A DNA stretch of 64,000 nucleotides. Origin: Pseudoteredinibacter isoporae. GTDB lineage: Bacteria > Pseudomonadota > Gammaproteobacteria > Pseudomonadales > Cellvibrionaceae. The DNA lies in contig NZ_JAAONY010000002.1 in NCBI RefSeq assembly GCF_011602085.1, positions 806,001 through 870,000 on the forward strand, given 5' to 3'. The notes beneath the pieces are model-generated. The model searched no databases, was not told the origin of the DNA, and was given only the letters and a program-made list of their open reading frames with translations. Position 1 is the stretch's first letter. Each line of letters opens with the position of its first letter. Shown one piece after another: positions 26,359 through 34,840 of this stretch. A program made the position numbers and the translations under genes.

Positions 26359-28077
26359 ATGTTTTCCAAGCCTATTGAAGCACTGATCGCTAATTCGGGC
26401 GCATTGGCCATTACTGAGGCTTTCATCATTTTGATGTTAGCCGCGTTTATTTATGCGGCTTACGCCAAGCGAATGGACAAGTCGCCGGCGTTTTGCAACT
26501 ACACCCCTACTCTACTGACCTCTCTGGGTATTCTGGGTACATTCTGCGGAATTGTGGCGGGATTACTCGGTTTCAATATTGGCGATATCGACGGCAGTAT
26601 CGATATGCTGCTGCAAGGTATGAAAACCGCCTTTACGACCAGTCTGGTGGGTATGGGACTGTCTATTATTTTCAAAAGCCTGATTGCCAGTGGGTTGCTG
26701 AACCCGCCGCAACAGGAAGAAGACATTCCCAGTGATGAACAAATCGGCATCGAAGACTTGTATCAGGTGATGCGCGAACAACGCGATGGTGTGCTCAGTT
26801 TGCAATCCTCCATTGCCGGTGAACATCAAAGCAGTTTGAACGGCCAGCTACAAGCACTGCGCGCCGAATCGAAGCACAACATTCAAGCGGCTCAGAAAGA
26901 AACCAAGCATCAGCAAGTCGCTTTCCAGGCTTTCCAGAAAAATCTCTGGCTTAAACTCGATAAATTTGCGCTCAACCTTTCCCAGGCCGCTGCCGAACAG
27001 ATGGCCAAAGCCCAGCAGAGTGTGATTCGCGATTTCAATCAGAATTTCAGCGAGCAGTTTGGCGGAAACTTCGCCCACTTGAACAACGCAGTTCAAGAAA
27101 TGGTGGAATGGCAGAACAACTACCGTGATCAGCTCGCGGACATGCGCAGTAATTACGACCAGAGCGTACAGGCAATCAGCCAGACCGAAAATGCCTTGGC
27201 CAACATTAACGAACAAACCCAGCAAATCGGCAGCAACTTGACCAACTGGCAAAGCATCATGGAGGTCAACCAGCATCAGATTCAGGAGCTGGAACGCCAC
27301 CTGGAAGCCTTTGCTAATATGCGAGACGAAGCTGTTCAGGCCGTACCTGATATGCAACAGCATATTAAAGATACCCTGGCGGGTGTGCAGCAAGCCAGTG
27401 AGCAACTGGGCAAAGGCGTACAGGAAAGCAGCGAACAAATGAAGCAATCTCTTGCCGAAGGCGCCAAAGCCATGGAAGAGAGTTTGCAAAACAATTCTGA
27501 ACGCTTGCAAACCGCTCTGCAAGACAGCGCTGAAAAAATCAGTGACAGCGGTAAAGCGCTGCAAGACAGTGGCAACGCTCTTCGTGAAAGTGGCGAAGCA
27601 CAAAAAGAAACGTTACAGCAGACCTTACAAGAGGGACAGGAACAACTCATGCAAGCCTTTGGTGAAAGCAGTCAGGCGCTCAATAAAGCCGCTGAAGCGA
27701 TCAGCCAAAGCCAGATCGACAACAATAAACTGCTTCAGGAATTGGCCCAGAATATCCGCGAACAAAGCGACGGCCACTATGAAGCCTTGCAAAGCAGCCA
27801 GGAAAAACTCCAGCAACAGTTTGAAGCACTGGGCAAGGACATCGGCTTGGAAAGCCAGGAGTTCGCCGAACAGATTCGTGAGAGCGGCAACGCTCTGATG
27901 CGAGTTGCCGGCCGCAGCCGAGAGGCCTTCGATAACGATATGCAGAGCATGGTGGAGAGCGTCAGCGACAGCATGCAGCAAATGTCGGCACAACATGCGG
28001 AGGAATCCCTGAAAATTGTAGAGCTGCACATTAAGCTCACCCAGGATCTGCACCGCATTCTGACCCATGCCAACTAA
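26359..28077 (+). CDS. ZorA-like MotA/ExbB-type proton channel with long coiled-coil tail
   Basis: A 572-residue inner-membrane protein. Three transmembrane segments lie at about residues 14-36, 49-72 and 86-112. The second and third carry MotA/ExbB-family motifs (LLTSLGILGTFCGIVAGLLGF and KTAFTTSLVGMGLSIIFK). From about residue 125 to 572 the protein is one long Gln/Glu/Ser-rich helical tail with repeated patterns (ESSEQMKQSLAEGAKAMEES, DSGKALQDSGNALRESGEA), as in the cytoplasmic ZorA tail. It is shorter than the E. coli type I ZorA (about 729). The partner gene follows 24 bases after the stop. Together they should form a proton-driven rotary or pulling unit. No zorC, zorD or zorE follows, so a defence role is unproven. 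A distant non-Zorya MotAB-like pair is the alternative. Confidence 0.78.
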   Translation: MFSKPIEALIANSGALAITEAFIILMLAAFIYAAYAKRMDKSPAFCNYTPTLLTSLGILGTFCGIVAGLLGFNIGDIDGSIDMLLQGMKTAFTTSLVGMGLSIIFKSLIASGLLNPPQQEEDIPSDEQIGIEDLYQVMREQRDGVLSLQSSIAGEHQSSLNGQLQALRAESKHNIQAAQKETKHQQVAFQAFQKNLWLKLDKFALNLSQAAAEQMAKAQQSVIRDFNQNFSEQFGGNFAHLNNAVQEMVEWQNNYRDQLADMRSNYDQSVQAISQTENALANINEQTQQIGSNLTNWQSIMEVNQHQIQELERHLEAFANMRDEAVQAVPDMQQHIKDTLAGVQQASEQLGKGVQESSEQMKQSLAEGAKAMEESLQNNSERLQTALQDSAEKISDSGKALQDSGNALRESGEAQKETLQQTLQEGQEQLMQAFGESSQALNKAAEAISQSQIDNNKLLQELAQNIREQSDGHYEALQSSQEKLQQQFEALGKDIGLESQEFAEQIRESGNALMRVAGRSREAFDNDMQSMVESVSDSMQQMSAQHAEESLKIVELHIKLTQDLHRILTHAN

Positions 28078-28101
28078 ACGCCATCAAAATAAAGCCATCG
28101 C

Positions 28102-28833
28102 ATGAGTGATCCGATTCAAAAACTCGCCTTGAACCAGCGTCAGCAGTCGCAATCGCTGGAGCAGGAAAAAGATCATTGGCTGACGGTCTCTGATCTGATG
28201 GCGGGTTTGATGGTGGTGTTCCTGTTTATCGCCGTGGCGCTGATGCGTGACGCGATGGTGGAACGCGACAAAATCAAGCAGGTTGCCATTGCCTACCGCG
28301 ACAATCAGTTGGCTATTTATCAGGCATTACAGGAAGAGTTTGGCCCCAATCTCGCCACCTGGAACGCCGAGATTGATAAAGATACTCTGACCTTTATATT
28401 CAATTCTTCTGAAATTCTATTCAGCGAAGGCGCCACCGAACTCAGCCCCAGTTATCAAACCTTACTCGACAACTTCTTTCCCCGATACATGAGAGTCCTG
28501 GAGCGGTTTTCCGACTCGATCAGCGAGGTGCGTATTGAAGGCCACACCAGCAGTATCTGGAACGAAAACACCAGCGATACGGAAGCGTATTTTTTAAATA
28601 TGGAACTCTCTCAGGAACGAACCCGTTCGGTTCTGGATTATGTTTACCAATTGCCCTCTGTCGTGCCATATCGCAGTTGGATTAAAGGTCATATTGCTGC
28701 GGTTGGTTATTCTTCTTCACACCCTATTCTGAATCGTTTTGGCCAGGAAGATCTGGATCGCTCACGACGTGTTACGTTTCGAGTAATGACCAATGCCGAA
28801 ACCCGAATTCAACAAATTCTTGATGTGAATTAA
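28102..28833 (+). CDS. ZorB-like MotB/OmpA-type partner of the ZorA-like protein
   Basis: A 243-residue protein with one transmembrane helix at about residues 30-48. It begins SDLMAGLMVVFLFIAV, with Asp31 in the position of the proton-carrying Asp of ZorB/MotB. A linker helix follows to about residue 85, then an OmpA-like peptidoglycan-binding domain (FIFNSSEILFSEGATELSP, VRIEGHTSS, LSQERTRSVLDYVYQL, VGYSSSHPI, DLDRSRRVTF). This is the standard ZorB layout, with the stator anchored to the cell wall. The gene ends before an unrelated amidohydrolase. Confidence 0.8.
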   Translation: MSDPIQKLALNQRQQSQSLEQEKDHWLTVSDLMAGLMVVFLFIAVALMRDAMVERDKIKQVAIAYRDNQLAIYQALQEEFGPNLATWNAEIDKDTLTFIFNSSEILFSEGATELSPSYQTLLDNFFPRYMRVLERFSDSISEVRIEGHTSSIWNENTSDTEAYFLNMELSQERTRSVLDYVYQLPSVVPYRSWIKGHIAAVGYSSSHPILNRFGQEDLDRSRRVTFRVMTNAETRIQQILDVN

Positions 28834-28951
28834 GCAAATTCACTCAACGGTCGGGAAAATACAAAATTCTTCCTTAAAAATGATTGCAGCGCCAGCATCT
28901 GTAACCTATTCTTTAGCCTGAAAAATAACAAGTAGAATAAGGGCCAAAGCC

Positions 28952-30676
28952 ATGTCGTCTGTTCGCTGCAAGCCATTTCGATCTCTTTCTTCGCTATCAC
29001 TTTGTCTGTTGGGCGCCACGGTTATTAGCGCCAAAAGTTATGCCGATACTTTATACCACAACGGCCCGATTCTAAGCATGGTGGACAGTGCCCCTTTCCT
29101 GGATGCTGTGTTGGTTCGCGGAAATAAAATTCAACAAACCGGCCGCCTGGCAGAACTTGAAATCAACTGCCAGCAACCCTGTGAAAAAAGAGATCTGAAA
29201 GGCCGAAGCTTATTGCCCGGTTTTATCGATGCCCACGGTCACTATACAATGACACTGGATTTTTTAGCCTATCGTAACGTTGCTTCTGCACCGGTTGGCC
29301 CGGTAAAAAACATTGACGATTTGATTGAAGAAATGCGCCAGCAAAAACCAAGCAGCAGCCTTGGTGGAGATAAACAATGGATTCTGGGCGCCGGTTACGA
29401 TGACTCTCTTCTTGCAGAAAAGCGTCACCCCACTCGCCATGACCTGGACAAAGTAAGTACGGACGTACCAGTTTTTGTTCGACACGTATCCGGTCATTTA
29501 GGCGTGTGCAATTCTTTATGTTTGGATATGGCAGGCATTAACGCCGAACGTGAAAACCCCGAGGGCGGTGTATTCCGTCGAGAGGAAGGCAGCACCCAAC
29601 CCAACGGTGTCCTGGAAGAAACCGCCATGGCGGCCATTCATTCTATTTTTCCACAGCAAGGTCTTGCGGAACAATTGAATCGTCTGCCTGAACTAAATCG
29701 ATACTACGCTCAATATGGCATTACCACGGTGCAGGACGGCGCGACTTCCGACGCCGGCCTGGCCTTATTGAAAGAAGCGGCCGACAAGAATTTGCTGGAA
29801 TTGGACGTTATCGCCTACCCCTACACCGCCTGGGCCGATCTTGATAAATACCCGCCCAAATCCGGCCCACAGCAACGCTACCATAACAACTTCCGCAATG
29901 CGGGCATTAAGTTGGTATTGGATGGTTCTCCCCAGGGGAAAACGGCCTGGCTATCCGCCCCCTATCATCACCCACCACACGGCCAGGGCGAGGATTATCA
30001 GGGCTACTCGATTCTGACGGACAAGCAGTTGGAATCCAAACTCCGGGAATATTTCAGTCACGGCTGGCAGGTGCTGGCACATTGCAATGGTGACGCCGCC
30101 GCCGAGCAATTAATTCAGGTAATGACCAAGTTAAAACGGGAAGGTATTCATCTGGACCGAACCGTTATGATCCATGCCCAGACGGTGCGAGATGACCAGT
30201 TAGTACGCATGAAAGAATTAGGGATTATCCCTTCGTTTTTTGTTGCACACACGTTCTTTTGGGGGGATTGGCATCGGGATTCCGTATTGGGGCTTGAACG
30301 TGCCCAGCGCATCAGCCCTCTGATCAGCGCCAAAAAAGAAGGCATCAAATACACCATTCACAATGATACCCCGATTGTCCCTCCAAACATGCCTTTACTG
30401 CTGTGGACAGCAGCCAATCGCGAAACGCGCAGTGGTCAAACGCTTGGGAAAGCTCAACGTGCCAGTGTAAAAGATGCACTAAAAGCGATTACGATTAATG
30501 CCGCGTATCAGCATCATGAGGAAGACCTGAAAGGCAGTATCGAACCCGGTAAGTTAGCAGATTTGGTTATTTTGGATCGTAATCCGTTGATGATTCCGCC
30601 CCAGCAACTGAAGAACATACGGGTGTTGGAAACCATTAAAGAAGGGGAAACCGTTTACACGTTCGCAGAGCCTTAG
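28952..30676 (+). CDS. Exported amidohydrolase, YtcJ-like
   Basis: A 574-residue metal-dependent hydrolase with a signal peptide (LSLCLLGATVISAKSYA). Metal-site motifs include PGFIDAHGHYTMTL (HxH), VLAHCNGDAAAEQLIQ and the later MIHAQ and HNDTP. KAITINAAYQHHEEDLKGSIEPGKLADLVILD is the usual closing motif of the YtcJ-type amidohydrolases. It should hydrolyse an amide or cyclic compound in the periplasm; substrate unknown. It lies 118 bases downstream of the ZorB-like gene with no obvious link. Copy 2 of the structured repeat follows. Confidence 0.88.
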   Translation: MSSVRCKPFRSLSSLSLCLLGATVISAKSYADTLYHNGPILSMVDSAPFLDAVLVRGNKIQQTGRLAELEINCQQPCEKRDLKGRSLLPGFIDAHGHYTMTLDFLAYRNVASAPVGPVKNIDDLIEEMRQQKPSSSLGGDKQWILGAGYDDSLLAEKRHPTRHDLDKVSTDVPVFVRHVSGHLGVCNSLCLDMAGINAERENPEGGVFRREEGSTQPNGVLEETAMAAIHSIFPQQGLAEQLNRLPELNRYYAQYGITTVQDGATSDAGLALLKEAADKNLLELDVIAYPYTAWADLDKYPPKSGPQQRYHNNFRNAGIKLVLDGSPQGKTAWLSAPYHHPPHGQGEDYQGYSILTDKQLESKLREYFSHGWQVLAHCNGDAAAEQLIQVMTKLKREGIHLDRTVMIHAQTVRDDQLVRMKELGIIPSFFVAHTFFWGDWHRDSVLGLERAQRISPLISAKKEGIKYTIHNDTPIVPPNMPLLLWTAANRETRSGQTLGKAQRASVKDALKAITINAAYQHHEEDLKGSIEPGKLADLVILDRNPLMIPPQQLKNIRVLETIKEGETVYTFAEP

Positions 30677-30694
30677 GATACCCAATGCCCTCAG

Positions 30695-30786
30695 CACCTT
30701 ACATTCTGGAGAACGTATAAATACATCCCTGTAGCTCTTCTCCAGCGTCCTGCCTCCTGAGTCCCCCGAATATAAGGTCTGGGGAA
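30695..30786. repeat. Structured intergenic repeat, copy 2 (degenerate arms)
   Basis: The core at 30717-30757 matches the core of copy 1 at 39 of 41 positions, including TACATCCCTGTAGCTCTTCT and GCGTCCTGCCTCC. The flanking arms (around ACCTTACATTC and GAATATAAGGT) pair imperfectly, so the sequence of the arms differs from copy 1 while the architecture is kept. It begins about 18 bases after the amidohydrolase stop. Confidence 0.78.
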
Positions 30787-30947
30787 CATTCTACTTCGGC
30801 TTTGAATTCTCGCTCGCAAGCAGATGCTTTCGAGCGCGAACATAAAAAAGTCTTATTCTCACAGCTCCCTCTTGGCAGACGGATAAATCGTCGCTAAGTT
30901 AGTCGCCATTGGTTTAGACCGTTCGAAACACTCAGCAAGGAATCTCA

Positions 30948-31451
30948 ATGCCATTTACGCCACTCCATATGGGGCCAGGAATCCTGATCAAAGCTTTGCT
31001 GCAAAGCAGTTTTAGTCTGATGGTATTTGGTTGGTCGCAAATTGTGATGGATATACAGCCCTTAATCGTACTGATCACTGGCGAAGGTCACTTGCATGGT
31101 TTCTCGCACACTTATGTCGGCGCCAGCCTACTCGCCATTTTTTCAGCCTTAAGCGGTAAGTATCTATCTGAAATCGGGCTTTATCTATTGGATATGAATC
31201 CCAACTGGCAGATAAAAATCTCCTGGTGGGTTGCATTTCTATCGGCTTTTATCGGTTCATACAGCCATGTAATCATCGACAGCATCATGCACGCCGATAT
31301 GGAACCTTTCTTCCCCTTTGACTCAGAGAACAGGTTGCTGGGTTTTATTTCGGTTGAGCTGCTGCACAAACTCTGTATCTATAGTGCCCTGCTGGGCGGA
31401 GCGTTATACTATGGAATGAATTGGATATTTCGAAACAAGCGAAGTATGTAA
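30948..31451 (+). CDS. Small membrane protein of the DUF4184/YdjM-like metal-dependent hydrolase type
   Basis: A 167-residue protein that begins MPFTPLHMGPGILIKAL, with a His in the opening, then VMDIQPLIVLITGEGHLHGFSHTYVG and HVIIDSIMHADMEPFFPF. These His/Asp positions match the membrane-bound metal-dependent hydrolase type. At least four hydrophobic segments. Function unknown. A small TPR-like gene starts 5 bases after its stop. Confidence 0.75.
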   Translation: MPFTPLHMGPGILIKALLQSSFSLMVFGWSQIVMDIQPLIVLITGEGHLHGFSHTYVGASLLAIFSALSGKYLSEIGLYLLDMNPNWQIKISWWVAFLSAFIGSYSHVIIDSIMHADMEPFFPFDSENRLLGFISVELLHKLCIYSALLGGALYYGMNWIFRNKRSM

Positions 31452-31456
31452 AAACT

Positions 31457-31837
31457 ATGGAAAAACTTGACATTATTATCGCACTACTGGTGGTTATTTT
31501 AACCTCAGGGCTCGCTAAATTCATCGCCACTGCATTTTACAGGAGAATGTCTGGCGATACCCATACACGAATCGTGAACGTCTGGATTAGTCGAGGCGAA
31601 TATGAAATGGCTCTTTCAGAAGTCAATAAATTCCTGCAAAAGCGACCAGCAGACTCGCACCTTCTTTGGTTAAGAGCGATCGTATACTTCAAGCAGAACG
31701 AATGGAAGAAGGCCAGATCAGAATTTGAAAGCCTGATTACCAATGAACCTCTTTATGGTGAAGATGCTCTCAAATATGTAGAAGCCATAGATAAACAAGC
31801 AGGTGAATCTGCACATATAAACTCTAAAGAAAACTAA
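31457..31837 (+). CDS. Small TPR-like membrane-anchored protein
   Basis: A 126-residue protein with one N-terminal transmembrane segment (LDIIIALLVVILTSGLAKFIATAF) and a soluble part carrying two TPR-like units (EYEMALSEVNKFLQKRPADSHLLW, KQNEWKKARSEFESLI). I chose the ATG at 31457, 5 bases after the previous stop, over an in-frame ATG at 31421 inside that gene. It may scaffold a partner in the membrane. Confidence 0.65.
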   Translation: MEKLDIIIALLVVILTSGLAKFIATAFYRRMSGDTHTRIVNVWISRGEYEMALSEVNKFLQKRPADSHLLWLRAIVYFKQNEWKKARSEFESLITNEPLYGEDALKYVEAIDKQAGESAHINSKEN

Positions 31838-31846
31838 GAAGCTACA

Positions 31847-32185
31847 ATGACACTACCCCCCTGCCCCAAATGCAACTCCGAATACGTTTATCAGGATCAA
31901 GAGAATCTGGTCTGCCCCGAATGTGCCTACGAATGGAATCCCGCAGAAACACCCGAAGATGACGATGCCGTTACCGTTAAAGATGTTAACGGAACGCTCT
32001 TACAAGCGGGCGACAAGGTCACGTTTATTAAAGACTTGAAAGTGAAAGGGAGTTCTCAGGTACTGAAAATTGGCACCAAGGCATTGATCAGACGTATTGT
32101 GGATGCAAAAGACCATCAACTGGATTGTAAAATCAGCGGCGCCAGTGACATGATGGTAACCGCAAAGTTTGTGAAGAAAGCCTGA
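31847..32185 (+). CDS. yjdM: YjdM/PhnA family zinc-ribbon protein
   Basis: A 112-residue protein with an N-terminal zinc ribbon ([12 protein letters not shown] ... CPECAYEW) followed by the small beta-barrel PhnA domain ([25 protein letters not shown]). This is the standard YjdM layout, once linked to alkylphosphonate use though no phn genes are near. It starts 9 bases after the previous stop. Confidence 0.9.
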   Translation: MTLPPCPKCNSEYVYQDQENLVCPECAYEWNPAETPEDDDAVTVKDVNGTLLQAGDKVTFIKDLKVKGSSQVLKIGTKALIRRIVDAKDHQLDCKISGASDMMVTAKFVKKA

Positions 32186-32210
32186 TAACATTGATACATC
32201 AGGCTTTCTT
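32174..32210. terminator. Terminator after yjdM, shared with the TonB receptor gene
   Basis: AAGAAAGCCTGAT pairs perfectly (13 bases) with ATCAGGCTTTCTT across an 11-base loop. The yjdM stop lies in the stem. It separates two converging genes. Confidence 0.75.
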
Positions 32211-32231
32211 TATCGATACCCTTCGCCGCGA

Positions 32232-34280
32232 TTAATAACGATATTCCAAAGACACCCTGACGGTACGCGGTTCGATCACGTGATAGTGAATATCTTCTAC
32301 CGCATTGGCTTCTCCTCGCAGGCGAGATTCATAGAAGTAATCCACGTCGTGGGCATCGCTATCGCTAAGATTCAGCACATCGGCGTAGACCGTCCAGTTG
32401 TCACCTCGATATCCGGCTCTCAGATTCCAAATGGTGCTGTCATCAGAACTCACCGAACCATCCTCGATCAGAGGACGATCACCAAAATGACGTAAACGCA
32501 GACTGCCAAACCAGCCATCCGAGAAATCGGCGCTGATACCCGCCTGCAACACTTGTTCAATAGCGCCGGGAATTTCATTACCCTCAGGCGCGCTATCGCG
32601 GAATTCGGCGTCCGTATAGGCGTATTCCAAATCCACACTCCAGTGCTCATTGAAGTGGTAGTAAGCGGTTAATTCAATTCCCTGTCTTTCGGATGCACGA
32701 CTCGCTTCGGTATTGCCCGCATCGCCTACAAACAACAGCTCGCTGTCCAGATCCAGTGACCACAAGGCAATGGAAGCATTTAAACGTTCGTGGAAAAACG
32801 CTCGCACACCGGCTTCATAGCCGAAGGAACGAACCAATGGATCGACAGTATTGATTGCGTCTCCGCTGTCTGGATCAATGTTGATGGTTGCTCCACGCAC
32901 GTCATTCGAGTGGAAGCCTTGACCCGCGGACGCATAGACTTCCCACTCCTCGGATAAACTGTAAATAATACTGCCTTTGAGCGAAAAGAGATCGTCATCG
33001 CCCGTGCCACCGTTTACGCCGAGATTGATACCGTTTTGATTGATACCGGCGCGATCCTGAACCTCAAAATCAAGATAATCGTAACGCGCCCCTAAAACTG
33101 TGCGCAGCTGATCCGTCCAGAAAATTCGATTCTCCCAGTACAGGCCTACGCTGGTTTCTTCAAGCGCATTGCTACGTTTTACGCCGAGACGCTGTCGCTT
33201 TTGTGTCTGATAAAGCCCGACCTCATCGATATCGTCGATTCGTAAATCCGCACCAAAGCGGTTGCTGACCGAGCGCCCCACCCATTGGGTTTCCTGCAAA
33301 TAATTCAGTTGACCGCCGTACACTCGACGCTTATCAACCTGTTCAAACTGATCGCCATTGGTTTCGTCATCGAGGAAATAAGTAAAGTTTGACCACAGGT
33401 TCAAATCGTAATCGATAAGATACGCTGAAGCCGTCCAGGCTCCCTGGGTCCAGTCTACATTCACGCTGTAACGGCTGGATTCCCCACCGAGGCTATCATC
33501 AATAACCCCAAGCTCGCTGATCAAACCCTGTTGTACCGCACGCGCCGGGATCTGGTCGGCACTGCTCCATTGATTGTCATAAGCCATCAACGCGACTTTC
33601 AAGCGGCCCTTGCCAATATTCTGGGCGTGTTTCAGCAGGACATTGGTTTTTTCAAGGTCTTCCTGAACACCGGACCAGGGACCGTCATAACGATTAGCTT
33701 CCACAGCCACGATCGTATTGCCACCCACCAGATGAAAGCCATTCAATAGTAACAGGCGTTGATAACCATCTTTGCCCGCTGATAAACCCAATCGTCCTCC
33801 ATCGAGTTCATCAAGTGTTTTGATGTGTGCACTGCCTGCGCCACTGAAATCACCGACATCGGCGTAATAGGCCCCTTTTTTGTAAGCCACGGTAGAAACG
33901 GTTTCGGGAATGATAAAATTGAGATCCGTATAACCCTGACCATGCCCGTGGCTGCGCATATTCACAGGCATGCCATCCACAAAATTGGCAAAGTCGGTGC
34001 CATGATCCAAATTGAAGCCACGTAGAAAGTACTGATTGGCCTTACCTGTACCACTGTGTTGGGTGACGACCATTCCCGGAACCAACTCCAGAACTTCCCC
34101 GGTACGAAGCAGAGGCCTCAAGGCAATTTCCTTGCTGCCAATAACGCCCTCCGATGCTGATATGGCTTTACCAACAAGGTTCGACTGTCGCCCCTCAACC
34201 TCAACGGTTTCGATAGTATTGGACTGCGCCACTGCAAGTTGACTGAGGGGTGCCAGAAGGAAAAATATGCGTTTCTTCAT
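32232..34280 (-). CDS. TonB-dependent outer-membrane receptor
   Basis: A 682-residue receptor with a short signal peptide (RIFFLLAPLSQLAVAQ), a plug domain (RPLLRTGEVLELVPGMVVTQHSG, FLRGFNLDHGTDFANFVDGMPVNMRSHGHGQGYTDLNF) and a barrel of many aromatic strands ending in the usual aromatic residue (EYRY). The TonB box near IETVEVEG is plausible. The SHGHGQG loop is a His-containing feature that could bind metal, but the ligand cannot be told. It is divergent from a BlaI-type repressor and M56-like gene, a pairing that suggests control by that repressor. Confidence 0.9.
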   Translation of the reverse strand: MKKRIFFLLAPLSQLAVAQSNTIETVEVEGRQSNLVGKAISASEGVIGSKEIALRPLLRTGEVLELVPGMVVTQHSGTGKANQYFLRGFNLDHGTDFANFVDGMPVNMRSHGHGQGYTDLNFIIPETVSTVAYKKGAYYADVGDFSGAGSAHIKTLDELDGGRLGLSAGKDGYQRLLLLNGFHLVGGNTIVAVEANRYDGPWSGVQEDLEKTNVLLKHAQNIGKGRLKVALMAYDNQWSSADQIPARAVQQGLISELGVIDDSLGGESSRYSVNVDWTQGAWTASAYLIDYDLNLWSNFTYFLDDETNGDQFEQVDKRRVYGGQLNYLQETQWVGRSVSNRFGADLRIDDIDEVGLYQTQKRQRLGVKRSNALEETSVGLYWENRIFWTDQLRTVLGARYDYLDFEVQDRAGINQNGINLGVNGGTGDDDLFSLKGSIIYSLSEEWEVYASAGQGFHSNDVRGATINIDPDSGDAINTVDPLVRSFGYEAGVRAFFHERLNASIALWSLDLDSELLFVGDAGNTEASRASERQGIELTAYYHFNEHWSVDLEYAYTDAEFRDSAPEGNEIPGAIEQVLQAGISADFSDGWFGSLRLRHFGDRPLIEDGSVSSDDSTIWNLRAGYRGDNWTVYADVLNLSDSDAHDVDYFYESRLRGEANAVEDIHYHVIEPRTVRVSLEYRY

Positions 34281-34295
34281 TTATCTGCTTCGATA

Positions 34296-34365
34296 CTGTT
34301 GTTAGACTACAGCCCGTTTGCACAGAAACGGGCCACTTTATAAAGGGCATTGTCTACCCGCAGAC
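34296..34365. promoter_or_regulatory. Divergent control region between the TonB receptor and blaI-like gene
   Basis: The 110-base gap holds an imperfect dyad (CTGTTGTTAGACTACAG, 34296-34312), a perfect 8-base inverted repeat (GCCCGTTT/AAACGGGC, 34312-34333), and GTCT/AGAC at 34352-34365. BlaI-family operators contain TACA/TGTA halves, and the first dyad fits loosely. Which of them is used is unknown. Confidence 0.4.
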
Positions 34366-34390
34366 GAAAACCGATAAGAGATCGACTTTC

Positions 34391-34840
34391 ATGAAAACCA
34401 TCAGCTTGGGGCTGGATCAGCTCTTAGGTCAGAAACAGCTTAAAAAGCCTGCACCCAATCTGGGTGAACGCGAGCTGGAAGTGATGAAAATCCTCTGGGG
34501 CCATGAAAGTCTGTCGGCACGCGAGGTTCTGGATCTCTGTGAAGAAAACTCCCTCAGTCTGAGCACCATGCAAAGCACTCTGGAGCGCCTGCATCGCAAG
34601 GAGCTGATTTCTCGCCAAAAACAAGGGCGTCATTATCTTTATCGAGCCATTGTCAGTCGCAGTACGATCATCGGACAGCTGCTTGGCGATATTGCGGATC
34701 AGTTTGGCGAAGGCGATATTGCTCCAATGATTTCGGGTTTTGTTTCCTATGTGGATCAAGAGAGCGCCCGCCAAAATAAATCTCTGCTCCCCGATCTGGT
34801 ATTGAAAAGCCTGCAAGCGGCTGAAGAAGGCAATGACTAG
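34391..34840 (+). CDS. BlaI/MecI/CopY family repressor
   Basis: A 149-residue regulator of the BlaI/CopY type. The winged helix reads LGERELEVMKILWGHESLSAREVLDLCEENSLSLSTMQSTLERLHRKELISRQKQGRHYLYRA, diagnostic of the family, and the C-terminal helices would form the dimer. I chose the ATG at 34391, which follows GCATTGTCTACCCG... with no better option; the frame is open to 34250. It overlaps the M56-like gene by 8 bases, so the two are coupled. Family repressors are inactivated by proteolysis or metal. Confidence 0.88.
   Translation: MKTISLGLDQLLGQKQLKKPAPNLGERELEVMKILWGHESLSAREVLDLCEENSLSLSTMQSTLERLHRKELISRQKQGRHYLYRAIVSRSTIIGQLLGDIADQFGEGDIAPMISGFVSYVDQESARQNKSLLPDLVLKSLQAAEEGND

Noticed and set aside
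26848-27603. Minus-strand 251-codon frame opposite the ZorA-like gene
   Set aside because: It mirrors the repeated coiled-coil coding sequence and resembles no family.
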